A DNA stretch of 64,000 bases from Flavobacterium sp. CF108 (lineage in GTDB: Bacteria; Bacteroidota; Bacteroidia; Flavobacteriales; Flavobacteriaceae). The stretch is from positions 372,001 through 436,000 of the forward strand of contig NZ_FQWW01000001.1 of the NCBI RefSeq assembly GCF_900129795.1, written 5' to 3'. Below, piece after piece: positions 24,528 to 32,973 of this stretch. The number at the start of each line of letters is the position of its first letter. Position 1 is the stretch's first letter. The position numbers and the translations under genes were made by a program. Under the pieces are notes generated by a model. The model was not told where the DNA came from. It saw only the letters and a program-made list of their open reading frames with translations, and made no database searches.

Positions 24528-25610
24528 ATGTTAAACACTAAAATGATTGGCAATAAAATTGCCGAAGCGAGAAAAAAAATAAATATTTCTCAGGCCCAGC
24601 TTGCGCAGCGTTTATTTATTAGTTCACAGGCAGTGGGAAAATGGGAACGCGGAGAATCAATGCCGGATATTACTACTTTTAATCGTCTTGCAGAAATCCT
24701 GAATGTTGATCTTAATTACTTTTCAGAAAACTTCAAATCTGAAAGTATTGTAACTGTTGTTGAGCCTTTTTTTGATAAACAATCTGATGAAATACCATCA
24801 GTAAAAAAGAAAAAAACACTCAATTGGAATATGTCAAGCGGAAACTGGGTAGATGCCGACTTTTCGGGGTTGAAAAACCTGCATGAAAAATTCAGTTCTT
24901 CTAACATGCAGCGCTGTACTTTCATCGGTTCAGATATGTCTGGGCTGCTGCTTAAAAACAATAATGTTGTTCATTGTGATTTCTCAGATTCTGATATTAG
25001 CAGCAGCAATATTCAAAATTCAAATTTAGAAAACAATATATTTAAGGATTGTTCCCTGAGAAAAACTGAATTTTCAAGAAATTATATAAAAGGCTGTGAT
25101 TTCTCTCGTGCCAATTTTATTGAAGTGAATTTTTTAAAAAGCAATCAGATTGATAGCTGCGACTTTACTGATGTTGATATTAGCAGCGGTCACATTCAAA
25201 GCTCTGAAATATCAAACAATATATTTAAAAACTGTTCATTGAAAGATACTGAATTTTTAAAAAGCCATATCGAATCCTGCGATTTCTCCTTTGCCGATTT
25301 TACCGGAGCGGAGTTTAAATCTAGTGTCTTCGTGAAGAATACGATTACAAATGCTTTGTGGAATAATACCTCATTTGTTGGAATGCAGATTAACAATACG
25401 GTTTTTGACGGTACAATGGAGGATTGTTATTTTGAAAACTGCGACTTTAGTAAAGTAACATTCCAGAAAGTAATTCTTAATAACACTTTTTTTAAAAACA
25501 ATAGTTTGAAACGAATTCAATTTGTAGATTGTCAGGCAGATCGAATAACCTACGAATTTCTAAAAAGTGAAAAAGCAGATTTGACTGGTATCGAGTTATT
25601 GGTTTCATAA
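24528..25610 (+). CDS. XRE-type HTH protein with pentapeptide-repeat domain
   Basis: Residues about 5-65 are a Cro/C1-type helix-turn-helix (KIAEARKKINISQAQLAQRL, then ISSQAVGKWERGESMP). After a linker, residues about 105-355 are pentapeptide-like repeats with a centred Phe/Leu every five residues (CDFSDSDIS, CDFSRANF, CDFTDVDIS, CDFSFADFTGAEF), expected to fold as a right-handed quadrilateral beta helix. Residues 150-202 and 211-263 are an internal duplication offset by 61 residues and still visible in the DNA. HTH-pentapeptide fusions are known in Bacteroidota but not functionally understood. The beta helix could mimic DNA or mediate oligomerisation. Start ATG 24528; ATG 24543 is an alternative. 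Confidence 0.9.
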   Translation: MLNTKMIGNKIAEARKKINISQAQLAQRLFISSQAVGKWERGESMPDITTFNRLAEILNVDLNYFSENFKSESIVTVVEPFFDKQSDEIPSVKKKKTLNWNMSSGNWVDADFSGLKNLHEKFSSSNMQRCTFIGSDMSGLLLKNNNVVHCDFSDSDISSSNIQNSNLENNIFKDCSLRKTEFSRNYIKGCDFSRANFIEVNFLKSNQIDSCDFTDVDISSGHIQSSEISNNIFKNCSLKDTEFLKSHIESCDFSFADFTGAEFKSSVFVKNTITNALWNNTSFVGMQINNTVFDGTMEDCYFENCDFSKVTFQKVILNNTFFKNNSLKRIQFVDCQADRITYEFLKSEKADLTGIELLVS

Positions 25611-25683
25611 AAAATGTAACGTTCTTTAAGAAATATCTTCAGCGCTTTTTTCTTTTTAGCTTCTGATAACAATAATGAAAAAG

Positions 25684-25719
25684 AAATGTGCTGCACTTTT
25701 AATGCAGCACATTTTTCTT
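25684..25719. terminator. Bidirectional terminator between convergent genes
   Basis: A perfect 12 bp stem (AAATGTGCTGCA / TGCAGCACATTT, 25684-25695 and 25703-25714) is followed by TTTTTC on the + strand, with A-rich DNA on the other side. It serves the HTH-pentapeptide gene and the convergent metal efflux operon. Confidence 0.85.
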
Positions 25720-25762
25720 TTGAATTAATAAAATGCTAACCTCTCTTTTTCAAATCAAAAAA

Positions 25763-28700
25763 TTATTCTTTTTTCTTTTTGTTCATCCAAAGATATAAAG
25801 GCGGAATTAGTATAGGTGCAAAAAGCAATGTGCTGGTTAATCCGCCTATAATTACTGTTGCCAGCGGTCGTTGTACATCTGAGCCAATACCAGACGAAAC
25901 AGCAGCAGGAACAAGACCAATAATAGCAACAATAAGAATGGATAATAATGCTCTTAACTGCTCTTTTGATGCCGTTAATACATTGTTATGCAAATCATCT
26001 TCTTTAGTTGTATTTTTTCTATTGAGAGCTGATACAAGCAATACACCTGCCATTACAGAAATACCAAAAATACTAACAAAGCCTACTCCGGCAGAAACAT
26101 TAAAATAATATCCTCTAAGAAGTAAAGCCACAATTCCGCCGCCCAAAGCAAACAATATACAACTCATTGTTATCATGGTATGCTGGAAATTTTTATACAG
26201 CATAAACAGGAATAAGAAGACCATGATAATTGTGAGCGGAATAGTAAAAGCTAATTGTTTTCCTGCTCTTTCGAGGTTTTCATACTGTCCGCCATAAATA
26301 ATACTGTATCCTTTTGGTACCGTTACACTTTTGTCCACTTTTTGTCTCAGCTCTTTTACAAAACTTCCCTGATCTCTTCCTTTTATGTTTGTTCTAACAG
26401 TAATCATACGTTTGCTGCCATAACGATAAATATTCGTTTGCCCTTCCACAAAATGTATATTTGCCAATTGACTCATCGGAATCAATGCTCCATTTGATGA
26501 CGGTACTAAAATATTTTTTACAGCATCGATAGAATTTCTATACTCCGGTAAAAACCGAACTACAATGTCATAACGCTTTGTTCCGTCATATAAAGTAGAA
26601 ATCGTTTTTCCTCCAATCGCTGCTTCAATCATATTTTGAATATCTGCAACATTAATCCCAAAACGAGCTGCCTGTTCCCTATCAATATCTATTGCTAATT
26701 GTTCTTGCTCTCCTTCTTGTTCGATATTTACATTGACAGCGCCGTCGATTTTTTTTGCGATCTGTGCAATATGTTCTGCTTTCTTTCTCATCATTTGCAA
26801 ATCATCACCAACAACAGAAATAGCAAGATCAGCCGCGCTGCCGTTTACAATTTCCATTACCTGATCGATAATAGGCTGCCCTGAAGAAAACTGTACAGAT
26901 GGTATTTGCTGCTGTAAATCATTTTTAATAATATCAACCAAGTCTTTTTTAGCAATAGTATCGCTCCAGAGTTTGTAATCTTTAAGCCCAACCAGAATTT
27001 CATTTCTATTGGCAGGAAATGGGTCAGTACCGTCATCATTACGCCCCGTTTGAGTTATTACATAGGATATTTGAGGATACTTTGCAATGATTTTTCTGAT
27101 TCTTGGAGCGTATTTCGCATTTTCCTGAATAGAAATTCCAGCTGGGAAATTCCCTCTTAAAAAAATAGAACCTTCATCTAATGTTGGCAGAAATTCAGTT
27201 CCTAGCTTTATTCCGCATAAAATAAACAAAGCAACAACCGAAAATCCTATCAGCGTGGTTTTCTTATAATTATTTAAAAATCGGAACAATGTTTTTTCAT
27301 ACGCATTAGTTAAAAAATCCAATACAGCATTTTTGTGTTCTTTAATAGGTTTATCTATTTCCAGCAATTCTTTTCTATAAACAAACGAAATCAGCACCGG
27401 AATAAAGGTTAGTGCCGCCAGCATTGAGCCTATAACTGCAAAAGCTAAAGTTAAAGCCATAGGAGAAAACAACTTACCTTCTACCCTGGTCATTAAAAGT
27501 ATTGGCATATAGGCCAATATAATAATAGTTACTGAAAAGAAAATTTCTCGTCCTACTTCCTGCGCGGCCTGCAGGGTAATTTTTACGATACCTTCCTGCC
27601 TTTCCTGAGGCGTGGCTGTTCGATATCTCCTGATAAGATGTTCTGCCATTAGACATGCTCCATCTACAATAATTCCGAAATCTATTGCTCCAAGCGAAAG
27701 TAAATTGGCAGGAATCCCGGTAAGCTTCATTAAAATAAAGGCAAACAATAGTGAAAATGGAATGGTTAAAGCTACAACCAATGCACTTCTGGCACTGCCA
27801 AGAAACAAAATCAGCAGGATAATTACAATCGAAATTCCTTCTAACAAAGTATGCGCAACGGTTTCTAAAGAGTGATCAATCAGGAAACTTCTGTCATACA
27901 TTGGTCGCAGGGTTACACCTTGAGGCAGGTCATTTTCTTGTAAATCTGCCATTTTCTCTTTCAAAGATTTTAAAACCTCGCTTGGGTTTTCATATCTCCT
28001 TAAAAGAATAATTCCTTCAACGCCGCTGCTTACGTCTTTTTTATCTTTGGTTACTGTATAACCCAAAACTCCGCTTGGCGGCGGCGGCGTAATCTCAACT
28101 GTTGCCACGTCGCGGACAAATACAGGTACACCATTCTCAGATTTTAGAACAATGTTTTGAATATCCTGATCTGTTTTAATAGCTCCTAAGCCTCGTACAG
28201 CAAAACCCTGCCCACCTCTTTCAATTATATTTCCTCCGGTATTTTGATTATTTACATTTACCGCATCCATTACGTTTTGCAAAGTAAGATTGTATTTTCT
28301 CAACTTTTCCGGAGAAGTAATGATATGAAATTGTTTCAAAGGACCGCCAAAAGTAGTAACATCGGCAATTCCGGGAACTTGCAATAAAGCAGGTTTTATA
28401 ACCCAATCCTGTAAATCCCTTAGCTGAGCCTGACTGTAGTTTGACGGAGCTTCTACAACATATCTAAAAATTTCGCCTACCGCTGTAGAAAGAGGTGCTA
28501 ATTCTGGCGCAACACCTTGAGGCAGTTCGGCACCTGCGAGACGTTCAGTAACCTGCTGACGTGCAAAATAATCATCTGTTCCGTCTTTAAAAGTAAGCTG
28601 TACTACAGATAAACCAAAAATAGTACGGCTTCTGCGGTCTAAAACATTTGGTGTGTTTTGTAAAGCTCTTTCAATAGGAACTGTTACCTGCTGTTCGACT

Positions 28701-28879
28701 TCTTCAGCCGCCCTGCCTTCGTATTGGGCAACTACAATTACGTTAGTATCTGCAATATCAGGATATGCCTCAATTTTTAATTGTGTAAAACACCAAAATC
28801 CTATTGCCATCAATACAACGCTAATAGCAATTACAGCCCAGCGGTTTCGCAGACTGAATATGAGTAAATTCTTAATCAT
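25763..28879 (-). CDS. Heavy-metal efflux RND transporter (CusA/CzcA family)
   Basis: This 1038-residue inner membrane pump has the 12-helix RND architecture. TM4 carries the heavy-metal signature DFGIIVDGACLMAEH with Asp, Asp and Glu in the positions essential for proton/metal transport in CzcA. It is the trimeric pump of a tripartite efflux complex; the outer membrane and adaptor genes are upstream in the same operon, but separated from it by mgtE and a DUF190 gene. The metal (Cu/Ag, Co/Zn/Cd or Ni) cannot be settled from these motifs. It is the last gene of the operon, before the terminator at 25684. Full length, no defects seen. Confidence 0.95.
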   Translation of the reverse strand: MIKNLLIFSLRNRWAVIAISVVLMAIGFWCFTQLKIEAYPDIADTNVIVVAQYEGRAAEEVEQQVTVPIERALQNTPNVLDRRSRTIFGLSVVQLTFKDGTDDYFARQQVTERLAGAELPQGVAPELAPLSTAVGEIFRYVVEAPSNYSQAQLRDLQDWVIKPALLQVPGIADVTTFGGPLKQFHIITSPEKLRKYNLTLQNVMDAVNVNNQNTGGNIIERGGQGFAVRGLGAIKTDQDIQNIVLKSENGVPVFVRDVATVEITPPPPSGVLGYTVTKDKKDVSSGVEGIILLRRYENPSEVLKSLKEKMADLQENDLPQGVTLRPMYDRSFLIDHSLETVAHTLLEGISIVIILLILFLGSARSALVVALTIPFSLLFAFILMKLTGIPANLLSLGAIDFGIIVDGACLMAEHLIRRYRTATPQERQEGIVKITLQAAQEVGREIFFSVTIIILAYMPILLMTRVEGKLFSPMALTLAFAVIGSMLAALTFIPVLISFVYRKELLEIDKPIKEHKNAVLDFLTNAYEKTLFRFLNNYKKTTLIGFSVVALFILCGIKLGTEFLPTLDEGSIFLRGNFPAGISIQENAKYAPRIRKIIAKYPQISYVITQTGRNDDGTDPFPANRNEILVGLKDYKLWSDTIAKKDLVDIIKNDLQQQIPSVQFSSGQPIIDQVMEIVNGSAADLAISVVGDDLQMMRKKAEHIAQIAKKIDGAVNVNIEQEGEQEQLAIDIDREQAARFGINVADIQNMIEAAIGGKTISTLYDGTKRYDIVVRFLPEYRNSIDAVKNILVPSSNGALIPMSQLANIHFVEGQTNIYRYGSKRMITVRTNIKGRDQGSFVKELRQKVDKSVTVPKGYSIIYGGQYENLERAGKQLAFTIPLTIIMVFLFLFMLYKNFQHTMITMSCILFALGGGIVALLLRGYYFNVSAGVGFVSIFGISVMAGVLLVSALNRKNTTKEDDLHNNVLTASKEQLRALLSILIVAIIGLVPAAVSSGIGSDVQRPLATVIIGGLTSTLLFAPILIPPLYLWMNKKKKE

Positions 28880-28882
28880 TAT

Positions 28883-29182
28883 CTACCATTTTTCAACTTG
28901 ATTCGTAACTATAAAACCACCTTTATATACTTCTCGCAAAGTTTTTAAGGCTTGTTTTACTTTTTCATCTTCATCAATAAAGATGATTAACAAGGGGGTT
29001 TCGTCAAAACTGAACCAATCATTGGGTCTTTTAAGACGCTGATGCTCGCCATATCCTAATTTTCCGTGAAATACAGTGGCTCCCTGTATATTTTGTTCAA
29101 TTAAAAACCTTAAAATATATTCGTACAAAGGCTTTGTTCCTTTTAACTCATCCTTATCAATGTATATATGTGCTTGTATCAT
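28883..29182 (-). CDS. DUF190 protein (PII-like fold)
   Basis: The 99-residue protein matches DUF190 in length and pattern: AHIYIDKDELKGTKPLYEYI, QGATVFHGKLGYGEH and PLLIIFIDEDEKV. DUF190 proteins have a ferredoxin-like PII-type fold and commonly neighbour ion transporters or CrcB fluoride exporters, where they may bind nucleotides and gate transport. Here it ends 3 bases before the start of the RND pump gene and starts 41 bases after mgtE, so it is embedded in the metal efflux operon. A regulatory role on MgtE or the pump is plausible but inferred. Confidence 0.88.
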   Translation of the reverse strand: MIQAHIYIDKDELKGTKPLYEYILRFLIEQNIQGATVFHGKLGYGEHQRLKRPNDWFSFDETPLLIIFIDEDEKVKQALKTLREVYKGGFIVTNQVEKW

Positions 29183-29223
29183 TTATAGCAAAGTATTAGC
29201 AATTAATTTTTCGCAATTGATCC

Positions 29224-30594
29224 TTATAATATTGTTCCTTTTAAAATAATTGATGCTATGGTAAAATAGATTATCAACCCTGTTACATCTACCAGTGTTG
29301 CAACAAATGGTGCTGATGAAGTGGCCGGATCAATCTTGCATCGCTTTAATAATATGGGTATCATGGAACCGCTTAATGTTCCCCACATTACAATTCCTAT
29401 TAAAGAGAAAAAAATAGTTACGGCCAGTAAAAACCAATGAGTTCCGTAATCATACCAATGCAGATTCTGCCACAGCGTAATTCTGACCAAACCTATAGCT
29501 CCCAGCACTACGCCTAATAATAAACCTGACAAAATTTCTCTGCGCATTACAAACCACCAATCTTTTAAACCTATTTCTTTCAGCGCCATGGCTCTGATAA
29601 TAAGAGTTGCCGCCTGAGATCCGCTGTTTCCTCCACTTGAAATAATTAAGGGAACAAATAATGCCAATACTACCGCTTTTTGAATTTCACCGTCAAAATA
29701 CCCCATTGCAGTAGCTGTTAACATTTCTCCTAAAAACAGAATAATTAACCAGCTGGCGCGTTTTTTCAGCAAAGAAAAAAAGGATGTTTTTACATAGGGA
29801 TAATCCAGTTCTTCTAAACCTCCTATTTTTTGAATTTCATTAGTATGAACCTGTTCCGCAACATCTAAAATATCATCGATAGTAACTACACCTAGCAGAA
29901 TGTTTTCTGAATTGACGACCGGCAGAACGTCTCTGTCGTATTCTTTGAACTTACTAACTGCATTTCTTTTAGTTTCTGTAATAGACAAACTGGGACAAAA
30001 ACCATCTAATATCTCTGTTATTTTTTTGTTTGTATCGTTCAATACCAGCCTCCTTATTGGAATATCATCTACCAGTTTATTATTTGATTCGACTACAAAA
30101 ATCACATTAGCAGCTTCATCATCTTTGTAATTGTTTTTTAGGTGAAGTATGGCATCTGCAATTGTAATTTCCTGACTGATCGTAGCGGCATTAGTATTCA
30201 TTATTCGGGCTATACTATTCTTGGGATAGCCTAATAATGTTTGAACATTTTCTTTGTTTTTTTCGTCAAGCAGGTTTAAAAAATGAGTCTGTTCTAAACT
30301 TTTTAAAGAAGAAAAAAACATCATCCTGTCATCAGGATTTAGCTCATTTAGAATAAATTCACTTTTTTTAGGTGAATAATTTCTAATTATTTTTTTCTGC
30401 AAAGGAGGGTCTAAGTAAGAAAAAACAGTTACCTGATCTTTACTTGGCAAAGCCTGATAGGCTTTCAAAACGGCTTCAAAAGGAATAGATGCAAAAACTT
30501 CTGCTATTGCCGACGGATGAACATAATGTGCATTATTGCGATTAAACAAAAGATCTGTAAAATCTCCTTTTAATATTTTTTCTTTTATAGACAT
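29224..30594 (-). CDS. mgtE: MgtE-family magnesium (divalent cation) transporter
   Basis: At 456 residues this is a full-length MgtE: N-terminal helical superhelix domain (about 20-125), tandem CBS domains (about 130-255; AANVIFVVESNN, VVTIDDILDVAEQ), the plug helix, and a five-helix pore domain with ISSGGNSGSQAATLIIRAMA, the conserved pore helix-loop, and late acidic residue ATLVDVTGLI. MgtE channels import Mg2+ (and Co2+ in some species) with CBS-mediated closure at high Mg2+. Its location inside a metal efflux operon, 10 bases after the adaptor gene, is unusual and may mean metal/magnesium balance is co-controlled. Confidence 0.94.
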   Translation of the reverse strand: MSIKEKILKGDFTDLLFNRNNAHYVHPSAIAEVFASIPFEAVLKAYQALPSKDQVTVFSYLDPPLQKKIIRNYSPKKSEFILNELNPDDRMMFFSSLKSLEQTHFLNLLDEKNKENVQTLLGYPKNSIARIMNTNAATISQEITIADAILHLKNNYKDDEAANVIFVVESNNKLVDDIPIRRLVLNDTNKKITEILDGFCPSLSITETKRNAVSKFKEYDRDVLPVVNSENILLGVVTIDDILDVAEQVHTNEIQKIGGLEELDYPYVKTSFFSLLKKRASWLIILFLGEMLTATAMGYFDGEIQKAVVLALFVPLIISSGGNSGSQAATLIIRAMALKEIGLKDWWFVMRREILSGLLLGVVLGAIGLVRITLWQNLHWYDYGTHWFLLAVTIFFSLIGIVMWGTLSGSMIPILLKRCKIDPATSSAPFVATLVDVTGLIIYFTIASIILKGTIL

Positions 30595-30604
30595 GATGAT
30601 TCAT

Positions 30605-31615
30605 TTAATATCCAAAACTTAATCCTTTTAACTGCATAACACCCTGAACGGCTATAGCATCTCCATTAGTCAAACCTGTATAAACCACAATCCTGTTCCC
30701 TATCTGATCACCGGTGGTTACTTCTGTTCGTTCAAAATATTTAGTTCCTTTTTTTACAAAAACATAATTTTTTGCCTGAACTGTAACCAGAGAATTTTTA
30801 TCGATACTAATAAAATTCCCTTCGTTTAAACCAAAAGAAACTGTGGCAAACATTCCGGCTTTCAATTTACCGCTGGTATCATTTAAACTTATTCGAAGCT
30901 TAACCATTCTGGTTGACTGGTCAATCATATCTGCAACTGCATCAATCTTTCCGGTAAATTTCTCATTAGGAAAAGCCGTAAAACGGACAATACAATTGTC
31001 TCCTTTTTTGATTTTACTAATTTGATTTTCCGGAATATCACAAATAATAAATGATGTTCCTGTCTTTGCTTTTTTGAGTATTTCAGGCTGAAAACCGCCG
31101 GCTTTTAATTTAGTTTCATGCTCTATTATAGCGGCTCTTTCATTGGCTAAACCTGCCTGTTCCATTGATAAAGCAGTTTGTGCTTCTAACAGTTCTTTAC
31201 CTGTAGCGGCACCATGAGCTTGTAAATCTTTAGCACGCTCTACTTCTATTTGTTTTTGCCTGATATTTTTATTCTTAATTTGATTGATATTAATTATATG
31301 CTGAATCAGCTGTGTATAACTAGCCGCTAAATCTGAATTTTCGAATAAAATAATGTTTTGCGAAGCTCCTTCTTCTGATTTCAAAACTGTTGCCGATACT
31401 TTAGCCGGAGCAGTAATACTGTTGTTAAGTACAGAACTGCCTATTGGCTCGGTCTTAAAAAATGCAATACTATTAGTGTTAGGGAACAAAATAGTTTTAC
31501 CATTATTAAGCACCTGAGGTACATTATTTATTTCTTGTACTTGTTTATGATCTTTTTCTCCGCAGGAACAAAGAAGCAGTAACATAAGCCCGCTGTATTT
31601 TATTAAATGTTTCAT
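30605..31615 (-). CDS. RND efflux periplasmic adaptor (HlyD/CusB-like lipoprotein)
   Basis: A 336-residue membrane-fusion protein with lipobox LLLLCSC (Cys18 region), a coiled-coil hairpin (about 105-165), a lipoyl/barrel-sandwich half, a beta-barrel (VRFTAFPNEKFTGKIDAVAD) and a membrane-proximal domain (SLVTVQAKNYVFVKK). It links the inner membrane pump with the TolC-like channel. Length is at the short end for heavy-metal adaptors; the N-terminal metal-binding YHS-like domain of some CusB proteins is absent. It begins 2 bases after the TolC-like gene and ends 10 bases before mgtE. Confidence 0.92.
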   Translation of the reverse strand: MKHLIKYSGLMLLLLCSCGEKDHKQVQEINNVPQVLNNGKTILFPNTNSIAFFKTEPIGSSVLNNSITAPAKVSATVLKSEEGASQNIILFENSDLAASYTQLIQHIININQIKNKNIRQKQIEVERAKDLQAHGAATGKELLEAQTALSMEQAGLANERAAIIEHETKLKAGGFQPEILKKAKTGTSFIICDIPENQISKIKKGDNCIVRFTAFPNEKFTGKIDAVADMIDQSTRMVKLRISLNDTSGKLKAGMFATVSFGLNEGNFISIDKNSLVTVQAKNYVFVKKGTKYFERTEVTTGDQIGNRIVVYTGLTNGDAIAVQGVMQLKGLSFGY

Positions 31616-31617
31616 AT

Positions 31618-32871
31618 TTATTGTGCTATTTGATTAATTAAACCTGAGGCATAAAGCAATTTTATATAAGCTGTTCTATATTGCTGCATGGTGTCATAAT
31701 ATTGCTGCTGTATATCTAACCAGCTTCGTTGTGCTTCCAGAAAATCAATAATTGTGGTTCCGCCTCTCAAATAGGAATATTTTACGCTTTTTAAAATATT
31801 TTCGGATTGAGAGAGTAAACTATCAAAATTTTGAACATTCTTCTTTTGAGTTTCAAAAGCATTAAAAGCATTGGTAACTTCGGTTTGAACTTGAAGATTT
31901 GTTGTCTGCAGGCTTTGTTCGGCCTGTTGTTTTATGTAATTAGATTTTTTAATTTCTCCCTGGTTCCTTGAAAAAAAAGGCAGTTCTATTGTACCGTACA
32001 CTCCAACATACGGAATCATGTTTTGCGGATTATAAATAACTCCTAATTCAGGCTGAGGGTATGCTAAAGATTTTTGGAGTTTAATATTTGCATTGGAAGT
32101 TTCAATAATGGATTTGGCAGTTAAAACATCACTTCGTTCGATTAAACCTTTCTGTAGAAAAGCTTCTAAATCAGCCGGTATAATAAAAGAAAAATCATCA
32201 TTTGCATCAATATTTATTTCTTCCTGAGTACCCAGCAGATATTTAAGATTTACTAATTCATTTTTCAAATTTTGTTCTAATGATCTTATTTGTAATCCAT
32301 ATTGATTGGATAATAAAGAAGTACGATTAAAATCGGTTTGTGAAATAACCTGATTTTTAAGACGGACTTTATTGATTATTAGTAGACTATCAATGTTATT
32401 ATTGGCTTTTTTAATTATTTCTAATTGCTTTTGGGCTGCCCAGACATCAACCCATTTCAAACCTACATCCTGAAAAAGAGTACGTTCTGCTTCTGTATAA
32501 CTTTTCTGTGCTGCTGTTGTGTTTTGACTGGCAAACTCAATTTTGTTTTTGCGGGTTCCGAAAAGCTGAAAAACTTTACCTACCTGCAAATTCGCCTGAG
32601 TATTAGCATTATTAAAAAAACCTGTATTTGGAGCATAATTTTTCTGCCCCGCAATGCCTATATAATTAAATCCAAAAATTGGATTAGGTCTTAATTTTGC
32701 CGTTTCAATATCGCTTGCTGCAATAGCAACAGCATAATACTCGCTTTTTAGGGCTTGATTATTTTTTCTTGCGGTCTGCAAGGCGTTTTGAAGATTGTAA
32801 GTGGTTTGCGAAATTCCTTTTGCCGAAACCAAAACCAATAAAACATATAAAAAAAAGGGATGTCTTTGCAT
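31618..32871 (-). CDS. TolC-family outer membrane efflux protein (CusC/CzcC-like)
   Basis: The 417-residue protein has a signal peptide (residues 1-21, ending in SAKGISQ) and the two-fold repeated outer membrane efflux (OEP) pattern: long amphipathic helices with LQNALQTARKNNQALKSE at the start and a second repeat from SDVLTAKSIIETSN. It provides the outer membrane channel for the RND pump encoded downstream. It is the first gene of the five-gene operon. A -7 match at 32898-32905 lies just upstream, and the two-component kinase gene ends 102 bases before it on the same strand. Confidence 0.92.
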   Translation of the reverse strand: MQRHPFFLYVLLVLVSAKGISQTTYNLQNALQTARKNNQALKSEYYAVAIAASDIETAKLRPNPIFGFNYIGIAGQKNYAPNTGFFNNANTQANLQVGKVFQLFGTRKNKIEFASQNTTAAQKSYTEAERTLFQDVGLKWVDVWAAQKQLEIIKKANNNIDSLLIINKVRLKNQVISQTDFNRTSLLSNQYGLQIRSLEQNLKNELVNLKYLLGTQEEINIDANDDFSFIIPADLEAFLQKGLIERSDVLTAKSIIETSNANIKLQKSLAYPQPELGVIYNPQNMIPYVGVYGTIELPFFSRNQGEIKKSNYIKQQAEQSLQTTNLQVQTEVTNAFNAFETQKKNVQNFDSLLSQSENILKSVKYSYLRGGTTIIDFLEAQRSWLDIQQQYYDTMQQYRTAYIKLLYASGLINQIAQ

Positions 32872-32897
32872 AACGTTGTTCCATATTTATTGTTATG

Positions 32898-32905
32898 CAA
32901 AAATA
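32898..32905 (-). promoter_or_regulatory. Putative -7 element of the metal efflux operon
   Basis: Read on the - strand it is TATTTTTG, a perfect TAnnTTTG match 27 bases upstream of the first operon gene. No clear -33 lies at normal spacing, as expected for a promoter that needs activation by a response regulator. The downstream part (toward 32973) contains no obvious palindrome. Confidence 0.45.
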
Positions 32906-32973
32906 GAACAAGCCTGCCGGCGAAGCCATTAGAGACCTTTTAGAAAAAAATTAGAATTTCATTAGAGAAAAAT

